From: Mesotaenium endlicherianum
Taxonomy: Eukaryota > Streptophyta > Zygnematophyceae > Zygnematales > Mesotaeniaceae
Direction of reading: 5' to 3'
DNA: 64,000 nt
Assembly (NCBI GenBank): GCA_009602735.1
Contig: WELA01010381.1
Span: 290,120 to 354,119, forward strand
Part shown: positions 10,717 through 21,303 of the stretch, piece after piece
Position numbering within the stretch: position 1 is the first letter of the stretch
Layout: every line of letters starts with the position of its first letter
Notes under the pieces: model-generated
The model's database searches: none
What the model saw: only the letters and a program-made list of their open reading frames with translations
Told to the model about the DNA's origin: nothing
Position numbers and translations under genes: made by a program

Positions 10717-12382
10717 TTAGGAGGGAGATGTCCCTGAGGCCCTATACTCAGAGGAGCCGGACCTCCTCCTGTCTTGGGGTCTTCTAAAGCCTGTCAGAGA
10801 AGGAGGTTCTGTGTAAGGACCCGGCGGAGAACGCAGTAACTGGGCTGTTTCCTCCTGCACAGTCTGAAACTGAAGGGAGGCAGCCTTCTCCTGGGCAGCC
10901 CTCAAACTTACAGGTACGTATACCGGCATCCCAGAAGGATGTTGCATGACATGAGCCAAGGGTACATGCCCTCTCTGCGAGGGAGATGCTGGCAGGCCTC
11001 TGGCTATCTCCCGAGCAGACCTCCTGTTTGCCCTGTCTGACTGGGTCTCCTTGCCTGGAGATGGGGTCTGTCCTCTGGCAGTCCCCAGCCAAATGATATC
11101 CTCCTCTTCAGCGAGTTGCTGCAGGGCCAACCCCGTCTTCTCCCTTACAGGGGATGTGGCAGGCGTCAGGATCACGGCGGGGCTAGTGTTCTCCTCCTCG
11201 CCTTCCTCCTCGTCTTCCTCTGACTCCTCCTCCTCTCCGTCCCCGGGTTCCTCTGAGACTTCTAGGGTCTCTTCTGTCAGCTGCTCCAGCTCTTCATTGG
11301 AAAAAGAATATCCTGCTGACCTTCCCCTTTTGGGTGCTGGTGGGGGCTGCTGAGTCCGGACCGCATAGAGGTCCTTTTCCCCCTGCTTACTTGCCCTATG
11401 GCATAAGCGTGCTTCCCTTTTGAGAATGACTCTCGGGCCCAACTTCGGTCCCCCTGCATCTCTTGGCTCATGCAGTCTCTGACTCCATCCAATCTTGGGT
11501 CCCAAGCCGCAATGTGAGGGGGCAATACTATGTTCCCCTTTAGGTCTGTCAAGAAACCCTCATCCGTCGCCCTGTCATTCTGCTGGTCCCTCATGTTGAT
11601 GGTCATCCACCGCCAATCAGTGGGCTTTTGGAAGAAGGCAGGGTCTGTCCTTTTAAGAGTACAAGGGTACCAGTGCCCTGCAAAGTCTAGCTGACTGGTT
11701 TCCCTGGCCAAGAATTCCCAGCTCCTCCTCTCCACCTCATTGTACATGGCCTTGAACCTGTTGTGGGGTGTTGAGTCCTTGAAGCTGTCCGCGTCCATGG
11801 GGATCATCCTGATGACCCTATCTTCCCCCCAGATACCAGGAATCGAGACAGCCCCTGCTTCGTTCACCTGGGCCATTGCCTTGGCCTCTCTGACTGTATA
11901 TCCTACCATCCTGGCGTAATCGTGGTAGAGGAGGAGCCCTGTGCCGACCTCTATATACTTGTCAAAGTTTTCGGATGTCTCCCCTTCCCTCTGGAGGATT
12001 TCCTTCTGCGACTCACTGCGACTTCTCTGGGCATACTTGAAGGCCTCCTCCAGTAGATCAAAGCCCTTGCCCAGCACTGTGTAGCGATAGCTGCTGATTC
12101 TCCTCTGTTCTTCTTCTTCAGCCTGCTGCTTCCGCTTCTCCTCAGCTTGCCTCTCCTCCTCTGCTTTCTTGGCCTCCTCTGCAGCTTTTCCGTCCAGTTC
12201 TTCCTGCCTCAGTCTGGCCTGTTCCTCCTCCTCCTTCTTCTTCTGTGCCTCCCGCTGTTGTTGGAGTTGTTGTGATTCCCAAGCGGAAATGGACGATGAT
12301 TCGATGTCTCCACGGAATTGCAAGTTTCTGCATGTGCCTCTTCCGCCCTTCTCTTCCTCTTGAGTTCCGACTTTTGAGTCAT
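10717..12382 (-). pseudogene. Third ORF (env position) of the minus R element, frameshifted
   Basis: This is the homologue of 27675-29339. The ATG at 12382 starts MTQKSELKRKRRAE. A one-base deletion near 12325 moves the frame, and a second indel near 11395 splits the rest (long frames 12401-11277 and 11505-10717). Visible parts are a basic start, a Q/E/K/R coiled coil, a globular middle (RYTVLGKGFDLLEEAFKYA, DWRWMTINMRDQQND), an acidic E/D run and a Pro/Ser-rich tail. There is no signal peptide, no membrane span and no family that I recognise. A splice-acceptor-like sequence ending CAG at 12386-12384 lies immediately before the ATG, as in the other copy. Confidence 0.75.
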
Positions 12383-12477
12383 CCTGCTCAATCATAAACA
12401 CAATGCAGTTAGTGAAGTCATGATATTTTGCCGCTACTGAGTGCCATTGATGAAGAGGAACGCGATCGGGAGAGTCC

Positions 12478-13198
12478 TATAATGAATCAGTATATTAGTA
12501 GATATAATGTTCAGTTAAATATAATAGTTAATTTAGTTCAGCCTGCTGAACACTAGTTATTATTCAGTTTGCTGGACTTAATACTTAGTATCAGTTTAAT
12601 GACTCAGCCGGAAGCAGCAGGCTGAAGTCCACTTAAGTCAGCTTGCTGACACATTCTTTGACAGCTAGCTGACTTCCGTACTCGGTAGCAGCGAACTGCC
12701 TCGATATGCATCTAAGTGTGATATGCTAGATGAATGGCCAGATGACATCCCTATGATGGATGGCGATTCGGGATGATGGGAGATGGCGGTGGATTTGGTT
12801 AACCGAGGTCCTACAAACGTGGTTAACTCCCGAGTAGGCGGTGCCATCGCACTTGCCGTTGAACAGTAAACTCATTCCATGTACATATGCTAGGCATTGC
12901 TCTCGAGTTCGGCATTCGGAAACGAGGCCAACTCTCTTGTACAGCTTACTGAGAGCGATCTGAATCCAAGGCGAGAAGCCATCGATACGCACTGTCTTCT
13001 AACCTTGCTTATGTATGAGTTTACTGATTTGCATTATTGATGCTAGTTTACTCGCATTTGACTTACGAGTATTATTCACTGCTAGTGTGTTGTCCTTTGC
13101 CGTTTAACCAGTTAACGGAAAATACCATAAAGATTACTTGCTGATATAAAGATCTTTATTAATTGTTAATCGCCTATTTGGTAAGTCGATTCATTTCA
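12478..13198 (+). repeat. Solo R LTR (R4) inside the minus element's linker
   Basis: A 721-bp R LTR (first base pair TA instead of TG). Flanks are AGTCC and AGTTC, a 5-bp duplication with one change. The uninterrupted linker at about 27577-27600 reads straight across this point, which proves the insertion. Confidence 0.88.
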
Positions 13199-13463
13199 AG
13201 TTCCTAGTGTGGAATACCTGGTGTGAGTGAATATAAGGGAAAATTGAGCTCAAACTAGCAACTCCCGAGACATGGAGAACNAGAGAGCAAGTGAGCGTGA
13301 GCGCAGGTTGAGTGTGTAATATGGTGATCAGAGAATACCACTCCCTCCAACTTAATTTTAAAGGTGGGCTGCCTGTCACAACTATCACTAACTGTCACAT
13401 CCCCCTCCAACTTATATGGAGATAGGACCTCCTGTCACCTTCCCATGTCTACTGAAGGGACAG
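13199..13463 (-). other. Post-pol linker of the minus R element
   Basis: Non-coding linker between pol and the third ORF, matching 27320-27590. It contains a 30-odd-bp patch (about 13250-13280) that is really gag N-terminal sequence and ends at a single N (13281). The linker then continues, so that patch is probably a scaffolding artefact. Confidence 0.65.
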
Positions 13464-16180
13464 TTAGGGCGGTGTCCCAGCCGCCCGCAGGTGAAACCGT
13501 TTCAACGCCCCTTTGGCATTGGTCAGCTGGTCTTTAAATTCCCAAGTGTCCCCAGAGGCATCGTAACCATTCCATCGGATGAGGTACTTCAAGACATATT
13601 TAGACGATCGGCGGACCGAGCGAGCGTCTAAAATCTCATCGACCTCATATTCCTCAGGATCGCCGTCCCGGACAACGGGGACCGGTCCCGGTTGGACAGG
13701 TAACCGACCTGTGAACAGTGTATCACCTTTGATGTATGGTTCCAGAAAGGAGACATTAAAGACCGGATGACCCTTGTAGTCAGCTGACATGTTCAGTTTG
13801 TAAGCATTCTGACCAACACGACGCACCACTGAATATGGACCGACTCAGACAGGGCCAAGCTTTTTCTTGACCACACCAGGGAGGTACAGGTGCTGGAATG
13901 CAGTTTGACTAAATTGCCCTTAGAAAGTGTTTGCTCCCGACGGTGTTAATTAGCGTATTTTTGTTGGTTATCTTGGGCTTTGTGCAGGTTTTGTTGGACT
14001 TCTGACAGGGTGTCAGCAAACTCCTGAGTTAACTGGAGGCAGACCGGGTTGTCAATCCCTTCAGGGTCAGTTAAAGACTCCCCCAGGACATCTAAAGGAG
14101 ACTTAGGGACTCTACCCAGGCTGAGTTCAAAAGGAGTCTTGCCCGTTGATGTGTGCACCGCACTGTTGACCGCAAACTGAATTTGAGGCAGCAGGTCATC
14201 CCAATTATCTTGTTTTTGGTTAATATATGCTCTCAGCACCTCCTGCAGAACTTGGTTAGTTCTTTCAGTCTGCCCATCAGTCTGAGGGTAGTTTGCTGTG
14301 CTGAGCAGCTGTTTGACTCCTATTAACCCCATTAAAGCTCTCCAGAACTTAGAGGTGAATTTTGAGTCTCTGTCTGAGATGATATTAGAAGGGAGCCCAT
14401 GTTGGCATACTACATGGTTGTAAAATTGTCTCGCTGTTTCGAGTGCAGTCACTTTGACAGTTGTGGGGATAAAAATGACCATTTTTGTCAGTTTATCCAC
14501 GACTACCAGTATTGAATCATGCCCGTTGGCAGTTCTTGGTAGTGAGACCACCCAGTCCATGGATATAGTTTCCCAGCGTCCCGCTGGGATGGGTAGCGGT
14601 TGCAAGAGACCTCCGGGTGGTGTGTGCCGAGACTTATTTCTCTGACACTGGTCACAGGACTTGACATATTTCAAGACCTCCCGGGGTAACCCCTCCCAAT
14701 GATAATGTTTTGCCAGTTTGCCAACAGTTTTGGCCTGCCCCAAATGTCCACCCAGGAGACTGTCATGAGCTTGACTCAGTAAGAGAGACCTTATTTCCAA
14801 GTTATTAGGAATGACCAGCTTCAGCCTGCCTGAAGTGGTTTCAGACACCCAGACCCCTCCCTTGAGCTTATACCCGAGTGCAGTAGCACGACACACACCA
14901 GTAGTGGGGCTGGGCTCAAATGTTGGGTCAGAAAGGTAGGCTTTCCTAAGTTGTTCTAGGAAGGACTTTTATACCTTTAGTGAAGTGATTGCACACAGGA
15001 CTTTATCTACAGCATGCTGACTAAAGTTCCTTTCTTGCAAGTCAGGTCTTCTAGAGAGTGCATCAGCAGGATTCAACTTCCCTGGTTTGTAGTCAATCTG
15101 GACTTGGAACTGCTCCAGCATCTGGCTCCAGCGGTTCTCCCTCCTCGACAGCTTGGACTCCTTCTGAAAGTGAGTCAGAGCTAGATGATCTGTAATCACC
15201 TAAAAAGCTTTACCATGTAAGTATGCTCTCCACTGTTTGAGTACATGAATGATAGCTAGCAGCTCTTTATCATGCACTGAGTAATTAATCTCCGCTGGAT
15301 TGAATTTCATAGACTCATACAACACAGGATGCCACTCCTGCCGTACCTTACCATCCTTTGTGGTTTTGTCAGCAGGCTGCAACAAAATAGCACCCATGGC
15401 ATAGTTAGAGGCATCAGTAACCACCTGCACCGGTTTGCTGGGGTGATACACGGCTAGCACTGGGGCAGAACAGAGAGCATCTTTGAGGGTCTAGAAGGCA
15501 GCCTGCTGCTCTTCCCCCCACTTATACCCTATGTCTTTCTTAGTAAGGTCAGTCAGTTTACTGGCCTTTGTAGAATAATTCTCAATGAATCTCCTATAGT
15601 AGTTAGCCAACCCGAGGAAGGATCTAACTTCAGAGACTGACTGTGGTACTGGCCAGTCCCTTATGGTCTGGACTTTCTTAGGATCCACACTGATGCCCTC
15701 TTTACTGACAACGTGGCCTAAGAATTCAATACTTTCCTTAAAGAAATCACACTTGCTCATTTTAGCATATAAGTGATTTTTCCGCAGAGTGTCCAGCACT
15801 TTCTTTAAGTGTTCAGTGTGCTGAGCTTCATCTTTAGAGAAAATTAAAATATCATCCAGGAAAACTTGCACAAACTTATCCAAATAAGGTCTGAAAATGT
15901 CATTCATAGCACCCATGAAGGTAGCAGGAGCATTAGTCAGTCCAAATGGCATCACGTTGAACTCATAGTGTCCATAACGTGTGCGAAGGCAGTCTTGTGT
16001 TCATCCCCCTCAGCAATTCTGATTTGATGATAACCACTCTTGAGACCTATCTTACTGAACACCTTAGCACCAGACAGGGTATCAAGCAAGTCCTCGATCC
16101 TGGGTAAAGCATACTTGTTCTTTACTGTAATTCTGTTCAGGGCTCTGTAATCCACACACATCCGCATACTGCCATCCTTT

Positions 16181-16740
16181 TTCTTAACAAATAGGATGGG
16201 TGCGCCGTAAGGTGATTTACTGGGAGAAATATAACCATTTTCCTCAAGCTCTGCAATCTGTGTTTTCAACTCCTCGCTCTCCACATAAGACAAGCCATAC
16301 GTGCGTTGCCAAGGTGGCTGACTCCCAGGTAATAGATCAATCCTATGATCTACTTCCCTCTTAGGGGGTAGTCCTGGAGGCATATTAAATACATCCGTGT
16401 ACTGAGCAACAATTTTTGCAGCAGTAGGGTGCTCCGGAGGGCTTACCTTTTTCTCAACCACTTCTTAACAAATGGGATGGGTGCGCCGTAAGGTGATTTA
16501 CTGGGAGAAATATAACCATTTTCCTCAAGCTCTGCAATCTGTGTTTTCAACTCCTCGCTCTCCACATAAGACAAGCCATACGTGCGTTGCCACGGTGGCT
16601 GACTCCCAGATAATAAATCAGTCCTATGATCTACTTCCCTCTTAGGGGGTAGTCCTAGAGACATATTAAATACATCCGTGTACTGAGCAACAATTTTTGC
16701 AGCAGTAGGGTGCTCCGTACCTTTTTCTCAACCACTTCTT
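16181..16740 (-). repeat. Tandem duplication in the RT start of the minus R element
   Basis: 16181-16461 and 16462-16740 are two diverged copies of the same roughly 280-bp piece (pol residues from [11 protein letters not shown] to [11 protein letters not shown]). They differ at several bases, so this is not a simple double-counted read. The duplication breaks the pol frame. Confidence 0.8.
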
Positions 16741-17539
16741 CAGGTTGAGGAGGTACCTCTCTTAGCAGCAGACAGAACATTCTGTCTTCCTTCTGGTTCC
16801 AGCTTTTGACAAACTCCATTGCATTCAGCAACCTGCATCCTTCTGGAAGCTTGTTCTTTTCCTTCATTTGCCATCCACACAGGACAAGAGGGAAGAGCAA
16901 TGGTGGGTGCCAAGTCAGTCTGCCCATCACTGGCTCCTCTCACTTTAACTGTACCTCTGCTCCAACACACTTTAGCTTGATGTCTATTAAGCCAGGACTT
17001 GCCTAGCACGAGATCATAAAAGCCAGTGTTGAGTACCTCAAATGTAAGCGTTTCAGTTAGAACTGCAATGCCAGAACGTAACTGGACCTCAATAGGCTTG
17101 GTAATAACTCCTTCCGAGATACGTGAGGCATCTCCAAGGAATATTTTTATATTCCCTTCGGTGACAGTAGGCAGCCTTAGCCGCTTAACTAAGTCCTTGT
17201 GGATAAAAGTATGTGACGCCCCTCCCACAACAAATGCCCTCACCTTCCTACCTGCAATCATGCAATGCAGTAGGATAGGGGGGACTGTCTTTTCCTGACT
17301 TTCGCATTGTTCTCCTGACGTAGCAAAGAAATGTTGGACATCAAGTGGAACAAGAGCATCCAGAGTGTGCACTCTCTGGACGTCTATATTGCTGATGGTC
17401 TCCTTTATCTGGTTGTCAGGCATGCATAGTGAATCCAGTTCAGCAGGACTCATAATACCTGCTACGAGGGCAGCTAGTGACGACTCACTATCTCTAGCAT
17501 CCTCACAGTCAGTAGACTGGATTACTGACTGTTGCTGTC

Positions 17540-17546
17540 TTTTAAA
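17540..17546 (-). promoter_or_regulatory. -1 frameshift heptamer T_TTA_AAA (gag/pol)
   Basis: The heptamer sits in the gag frame six codons before the gag stop. A -1 shift there enters the protease frame that overlaps the end of gag. The same heptamer is at 31445-31451. Confidence 0.75.
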
Positions 17547-18164
17547 GGCTGGTCTTTTCTCTCGACTTTTGGGAGGTGCTTGACTGGACACTGCTCTCTG
17601 AAGTGACCTGGCTGCTGGCAATGGAAGCAAATCGATTTTGCTGAGGCTGGTCTCGGCTTAGTCCTACCACCACCTCTTCCATAGCCGCCTCGAGAGAAAC
17701 CACCTCTNACCACCTCTACCTCTAGACTGAATAGCATTGTACTCATACTCATATCCATCACCCTGATCATCCTCAGCCTGGTCTCCTTCTATTGCATTGT
17801 AGGAGTCGTGGGGCTTTTTGACAATCTTAGACACCAAAGCATTACTCTGGCGCTTGTGATTGAACTGCTGCTGATCTCAGGCATCCGCATCCTGGATCAA
17901 GTCAGCCAGTTTCTCATACTTTTTCTCAGCAAAATGATCGGAGACCTCGGATTTCAAGCCATACCTGAAGTATGGTATCCTATACCGTTCTGGCAAATCA
18001 GGCTGCTTCATCATGTTCTCTTGGAACTTTTGAGCAAACTCAGCAACTGAAGTGGTCTGCTTCAGTGTCAGGGAGATCATCGCATAGATAGCTTTCTCCT
18101 GCTGGTTGATGACATCAAACTTCTCATGCAACTTCTCGACAAACTCTACCCACGTAGGGTCACC

Positions 18165-18271
18165 NNNNNNNNNNNNNNNNNNNNNNNNNNNNNNNNNNNN
18201 NNNNNNNNNNNNNNNNNNNNNNNNNNNNNNNNNNNNNNNNNNNNNNNNNNNNNNNNNNNNNNNNNNNNNNN
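18165..18271. other. Assembly gap (107 N)
   Basis: A run of N inside gag of the minus R element. The copy at 30730-30830 shows what is missing (the tryptophan-rich start of the capsid region). Confidence 0.97.
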
Positions 18272-19092
18272 ATAGCGCACCGGTGTGCCTGACCTNCGGT
18301 GTGCCTGACCTTCTCGTAATCTTGCAGTTCTGGGTAGTTCTCCAGCCACTGCTCAACATCCGCGAGAAACTTGATCAGGTAATATTTTCTCTTTCCCTCA
18401 GGATCATAGTCCTGGGGAGGTTTCGGCTTGGGCTTACTAGGCCCTCGGCCACCACCACTGGTGGTTTGAGACCCCAGTTGGTCTCTGTCCCGCAGTAGGG
18501 ACATTATGATTCTTTTGTCCTCCTGTTGGGACTGATACATGGTCGCCACTTGCGACTGCATCCAAACGAACAATGCTCCCAAGTCTACACTCTGGGGTGG
18601 TAGATTAGCAAATGCAGCAGCAGCACTGGCATCTACTCGCTGAGTAGTGTCCTCAACAATCCCTCTCGTTCCTGCAGCAGCAATTCCTGCCGCATTCAGT
18701 CGGTCACGTATTTGACCTAGGGGTACATTGAGTTGTACAGCAGGAGGTGGGTTCAGAACATTGACTCTTGATGCCATAAGTTCTTCAACAGTGCGCTCGT
18801 CAGCTGGCTGTCCTTCCCTCCTTTCTGCATCTTCAGCGGCCTTTGCTGATTGTTCAGCTTCTAGTCTGGCTCTCTCCTCCTCAGCTTGCTGTGCTGCGAC
18901 TGCGGCAATAGCAGCTGCCTCATCTGCGGCCTCCCTGGCTGCAGTATCTGCCACTGCTTCAGAATAGGTACGGGTTCCCGCTACATGGCTTTCCGCCTGG
19001 TTTTCGCCATTCTCGTTATCCTGGTTCTCCATGTCTTGGGAGTTGCTAGTTTGAGTCCTGGTCCTTACCATACAAAGAAGACTGTGATAACT

Positions 19093-19104
19093 GCTCCGAT
19101 ACCA
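19093..19104 (-). other. Primer-binding site of the minus R element
   Basis: The minus strand reads TGGTATCGGAGC one base inside the 5' LTR, identical to 5417-5428. Confidence 0.85.
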
Positions 19105-19105
19105 C

Positions 19106-19817
19106 TGAAATGAATCGACTTACCAAATAAGCGATTAACAATTAATAAACATCTTTATATCAGCAAGTAATCTTTATGGTATTTTCCGTTAACTGGTTAA
19201 ACGGCAAAGGACAACACACTAGCAGTGAGTAAGACTCGTAAGTCAAATTCGAGTAAACTAGCATCAATAATGCAAATCAGTAAACTCATACATAAGCAAA
19301 GTTAGAAGCCAGTGCGTATCAATGGCTTCTCGCCTTGGATTCAGATCTCTCTCAGTAAGCTGTACAAGAGAGTTGGCCTCGTTTCCGAATGCCGAACCCG
19401 AGAGCAATGCCTAGCATATGTACATGGAATGAGTTTACTGTTCAACGGCAAGTGCGATGGCACCGCCTACCCGGGAGTTAACCACGTTGGTAGGACCTCG
19501 GTTAACCAAATCCACCGCCATCTCCCATCATCCCGAATCGCCATCCATCATAGGGATGTCATCTAGCCATTCATCTAGCATACCACACTTAGATGCATAT
19601 CGAGGCAGTACGCTGCTACCGAGTACGGAAGTCAGCTGGCTGTTAAAGAATGTGTCAGCAAGCTGACTTAAGGTGACATTAGCCTGCTACTTCCGGCCGA
19701 GTCATTAAACTGATGTTAAATATAAAGTCCAGCAGATTGATCATTAACTAGACTTCAGCAGGCTGAACTTATTTAACTATATTATTTAAATCAATGTTAT
19801 GTCACCAATATACTGAT
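19106..19817 (-). repeat. 5' LTR of the minus R element (R5)
   Basis: A reverse-orientation R LTR. Its outer end stops at ACTGATT, losing about 8 bp of the terminus, and the plus-strand integrase frame of element no. 1 resumes at once (GATGGGCAAACTG, the DGQTE region). Confidence 0.88.
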
Positions 19818-20031
19818 TGATGGGCAAACTGAAAGAACTCACCGAGTCCTGCAGGAGGTGCTGAGAGCATATATTAACCAAAAACAAGATAATTGGGATG
19901 ACATGTTGCCTCAAATTCAGTTTGCGGTCAACAGTGCGGTGCACGCGTCAACAGGCAAGACTCCTTTTGAACTCAGCCTGGGTAGAGTCCCTAAGTCTCC
20001 TTTACATGTCTTGGGGGAATCTTTAACTCAC
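19818..20031 (+). pseudogene. R element no. 1 integrase, middle piece
   Basis: It encodes the integrase catalytic Glu region (DGQTERTHR-like) through YINQKQDNWDDMLPQIQFAVN to FELSLGRVPKSPL, ending in the target site CTCAC of element B. The next bases of the same frame are found at 26717. Confidence 0.85.
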
Positions 20032-20534
20032 TGTAGTGAAACAGATAGATAAAGTACTTAGTAAAACAGAATAGTTTATCTATTCAAGACAAGGATCTTT
20101 GAACACAAGTGGTAGCTTCTTGAAAGAGAGATGGCTTCTTGAAAGTTAATATATTTCTGGATTTTGGCAAGTACAAGAGTGATTCTGGAATGTCTTTCTA
20201 TGTTCTAGCTCTTGTTTATATACTTGCTACATAAGTAATTTCTAGGAAGGTGTATGTTGATGTGTTGGCACCCAACACATCCCAAAACTTGCCACCTCTT
20301 TCTAGAATAATGTACACATGTCCTTTTGACCTAAAAATGGCACATTTGACTTTTGCCACATGGAGTTCTTCTAGGTCTTTCCTCTAACTTCGAAAATGCC
20401 TTGGAAGGTTCAAAGGACATGAACCAAGTTACTAGAGTACCTATTCACACTTGACTCCACACAATACTACTCCAAATATATTTGAAAACATTAAAATATA
20501 TGCAAACTAATATATAATAACTCAAATCACTACA
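20032..20534 (-). repeat. 3' LTR of element B (503 bp)
   Basis: On the plus strand it runs TGTAGTG to CACTACA, with 7-bp inverted termini. A TATA box (TATATAAA, minus strand) lies at 20215-20222. It is the same length as the 5' LTR. Confidence 0.95.
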
Positions 20535-21303
20535 TCACCCCCCCGATAGAAAAAGCGACGTCTCGGCGCGTCAAGTCAGGTCTTACACATGTGGAGCAAA
20601 CTAGTCAACAGTTTCAAGTCAGATGCCACACATGTGAAGAGGACTAGTCAAAGGCGCCAAGTCAGGTGCTACACATGTAAGGTAGACTAGGCAAGGTCGT
20701 AGGTGGTGTGACCTTATTGGCTAGCCTACTCCTTAATGATAAAGAAAATTGTACAAGTTGGCCCAGAATCTGCCACGAACTCAAAAATTCATAGCGGCCA
20801 CAGAACTGCTCCAAATCTGAAAATTCGAGTGCCAGACGGACCGCGTCGGAGAACTCTACCGGGTCACCAAATTTGAGAGCATTCTCATTTCTGGAGTGTC
20901 GTTGAGAGCTGAGAGAGTAGGCACTCCTCCAAATCTGTGCAGAAACTTCTGAAAATCATAAGTCCTTCTATACTTCTCCAAATTCTGCAAACTAAGTCTC
21001 AAACTGGGCGCTGTAAGATGTTCTACCAGAGTCTTGAGTTTCAGAGCATTCCAAGTTCAGGGGAGGGCACAATGTCAGAAGGCATATTCTGCCCTAACAA
21101 TGCCAGCAGCCTGACCCCCTTCTACTTAGAGCATCATATCTCTCTCACCAGTGCTCCAAATTGAGCAAACTTGGACTCTAAATGACCGGCTACTCATGGA
21201 CTACAGCCAGGTAAATTTTCAGAATTTATTATGCAGAGACCTATCACCAGTAGCAGTTTTAGTTTTCTGTCCAGAAACTGCGAGAAGAGAAGAGTGTCTA
21301 ATG
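20535..21303 (-). other. Element B 3' non-coding region with PPT
   Basis: There is no open frame between the pol stop and the LTR. A run of seven C (20538-20544, seven G on the element strand) three bases from the LTR is the likely polypurine tract. I saw nothing else definite in this stretch. Confidence 0.7.

Larger units (their letters stand above)
13464..17635 (-). pseudogene. Minus R element pol: protease, RT, RNase H, integrase, chromodomain
   Basis: In coding order: a protease frame (17630-16740) in which the catalytic Asp is changed (FVVGGASHTF, against FVDGGASHTF in the copy near 31760), RT from 16730 ([22 protein letters not shown]), RNase H (15460-14969), integrase (14896-13946; HHCC with HDSLLGGHLG and CDQCQRNK, DDE with SMDWVVSLP, ISDRDSKFTS and DGQTERTNQ), then GPY/F and chromodomain (13829-13464; YEVDEILDARS, LIRWNGYDASGDTW). 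Breaks: a stop before 13829 (TGG to TGA), stops near 14970 and 15200, a frameshift near 15955, and a partly duplicated RT start. It is inactive, but it is the best guide to the R pol layout. Confidence 0.88.
17522..19071 (-). pseudogene. Minus R element gag, interrupted by gap and joins
   Basis: The ATG at 19071 (MVRTRTQTSNSQDMENQ) opens an Ala/Glu-rich N-terminus and a linker (SKPKPKPPQDYDPEGKRKYY). The capsid region (LHEKFDVINQQEKAIYAMI, EFAQKFQENMMKQPDLPERY) follows across a 107-base N-gap. A Gly/Arg-rich patch and a CCHC knuckle (CFHCQQPGHFREQC, CX2CX4HX4C) end at the stop at 17524-17522. Single-N joins at 18296 and 17707 carry duplicated flanks and create artificial frameshifts, so the true frame may be more intact than it looks. 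Gag binds RNA and builds the virus-like particle. Confidence 0.87.
9904..19817 (-). mobile_element. R-family Ty3/gypsy element no. 2 (minus strand), near full length
   Basis: From right to left: 5' LTR 19106-19817 (lacking the outer about 8 bp), PBS, gag, -1 shift site, protease, RT with a tandem duplication, RNase H, integrase, GPY/F and chromodomain, linker with a solo LTR, third ORF, hairpin, PPT and 3' LTR 9904-10631. Without the solo LTR and the RT duplication it is about 8.9 kb. Many stops make it inactive. It lies in the integrase of element no. 1, whose frame ends at 9472 and resumes at 19818. Confidence 0.88.

Noticed and set aside
11051-11353. Serine-rich frames antisense to the third ORF (also 28703-29005, 12169-12363, 27680-27889)
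   Set aside because: They are mirror frames of the Glu/Asp/Lys-rich coding strand (GAG/GAA read as CTC/TTC and TCC) and have no independent support.
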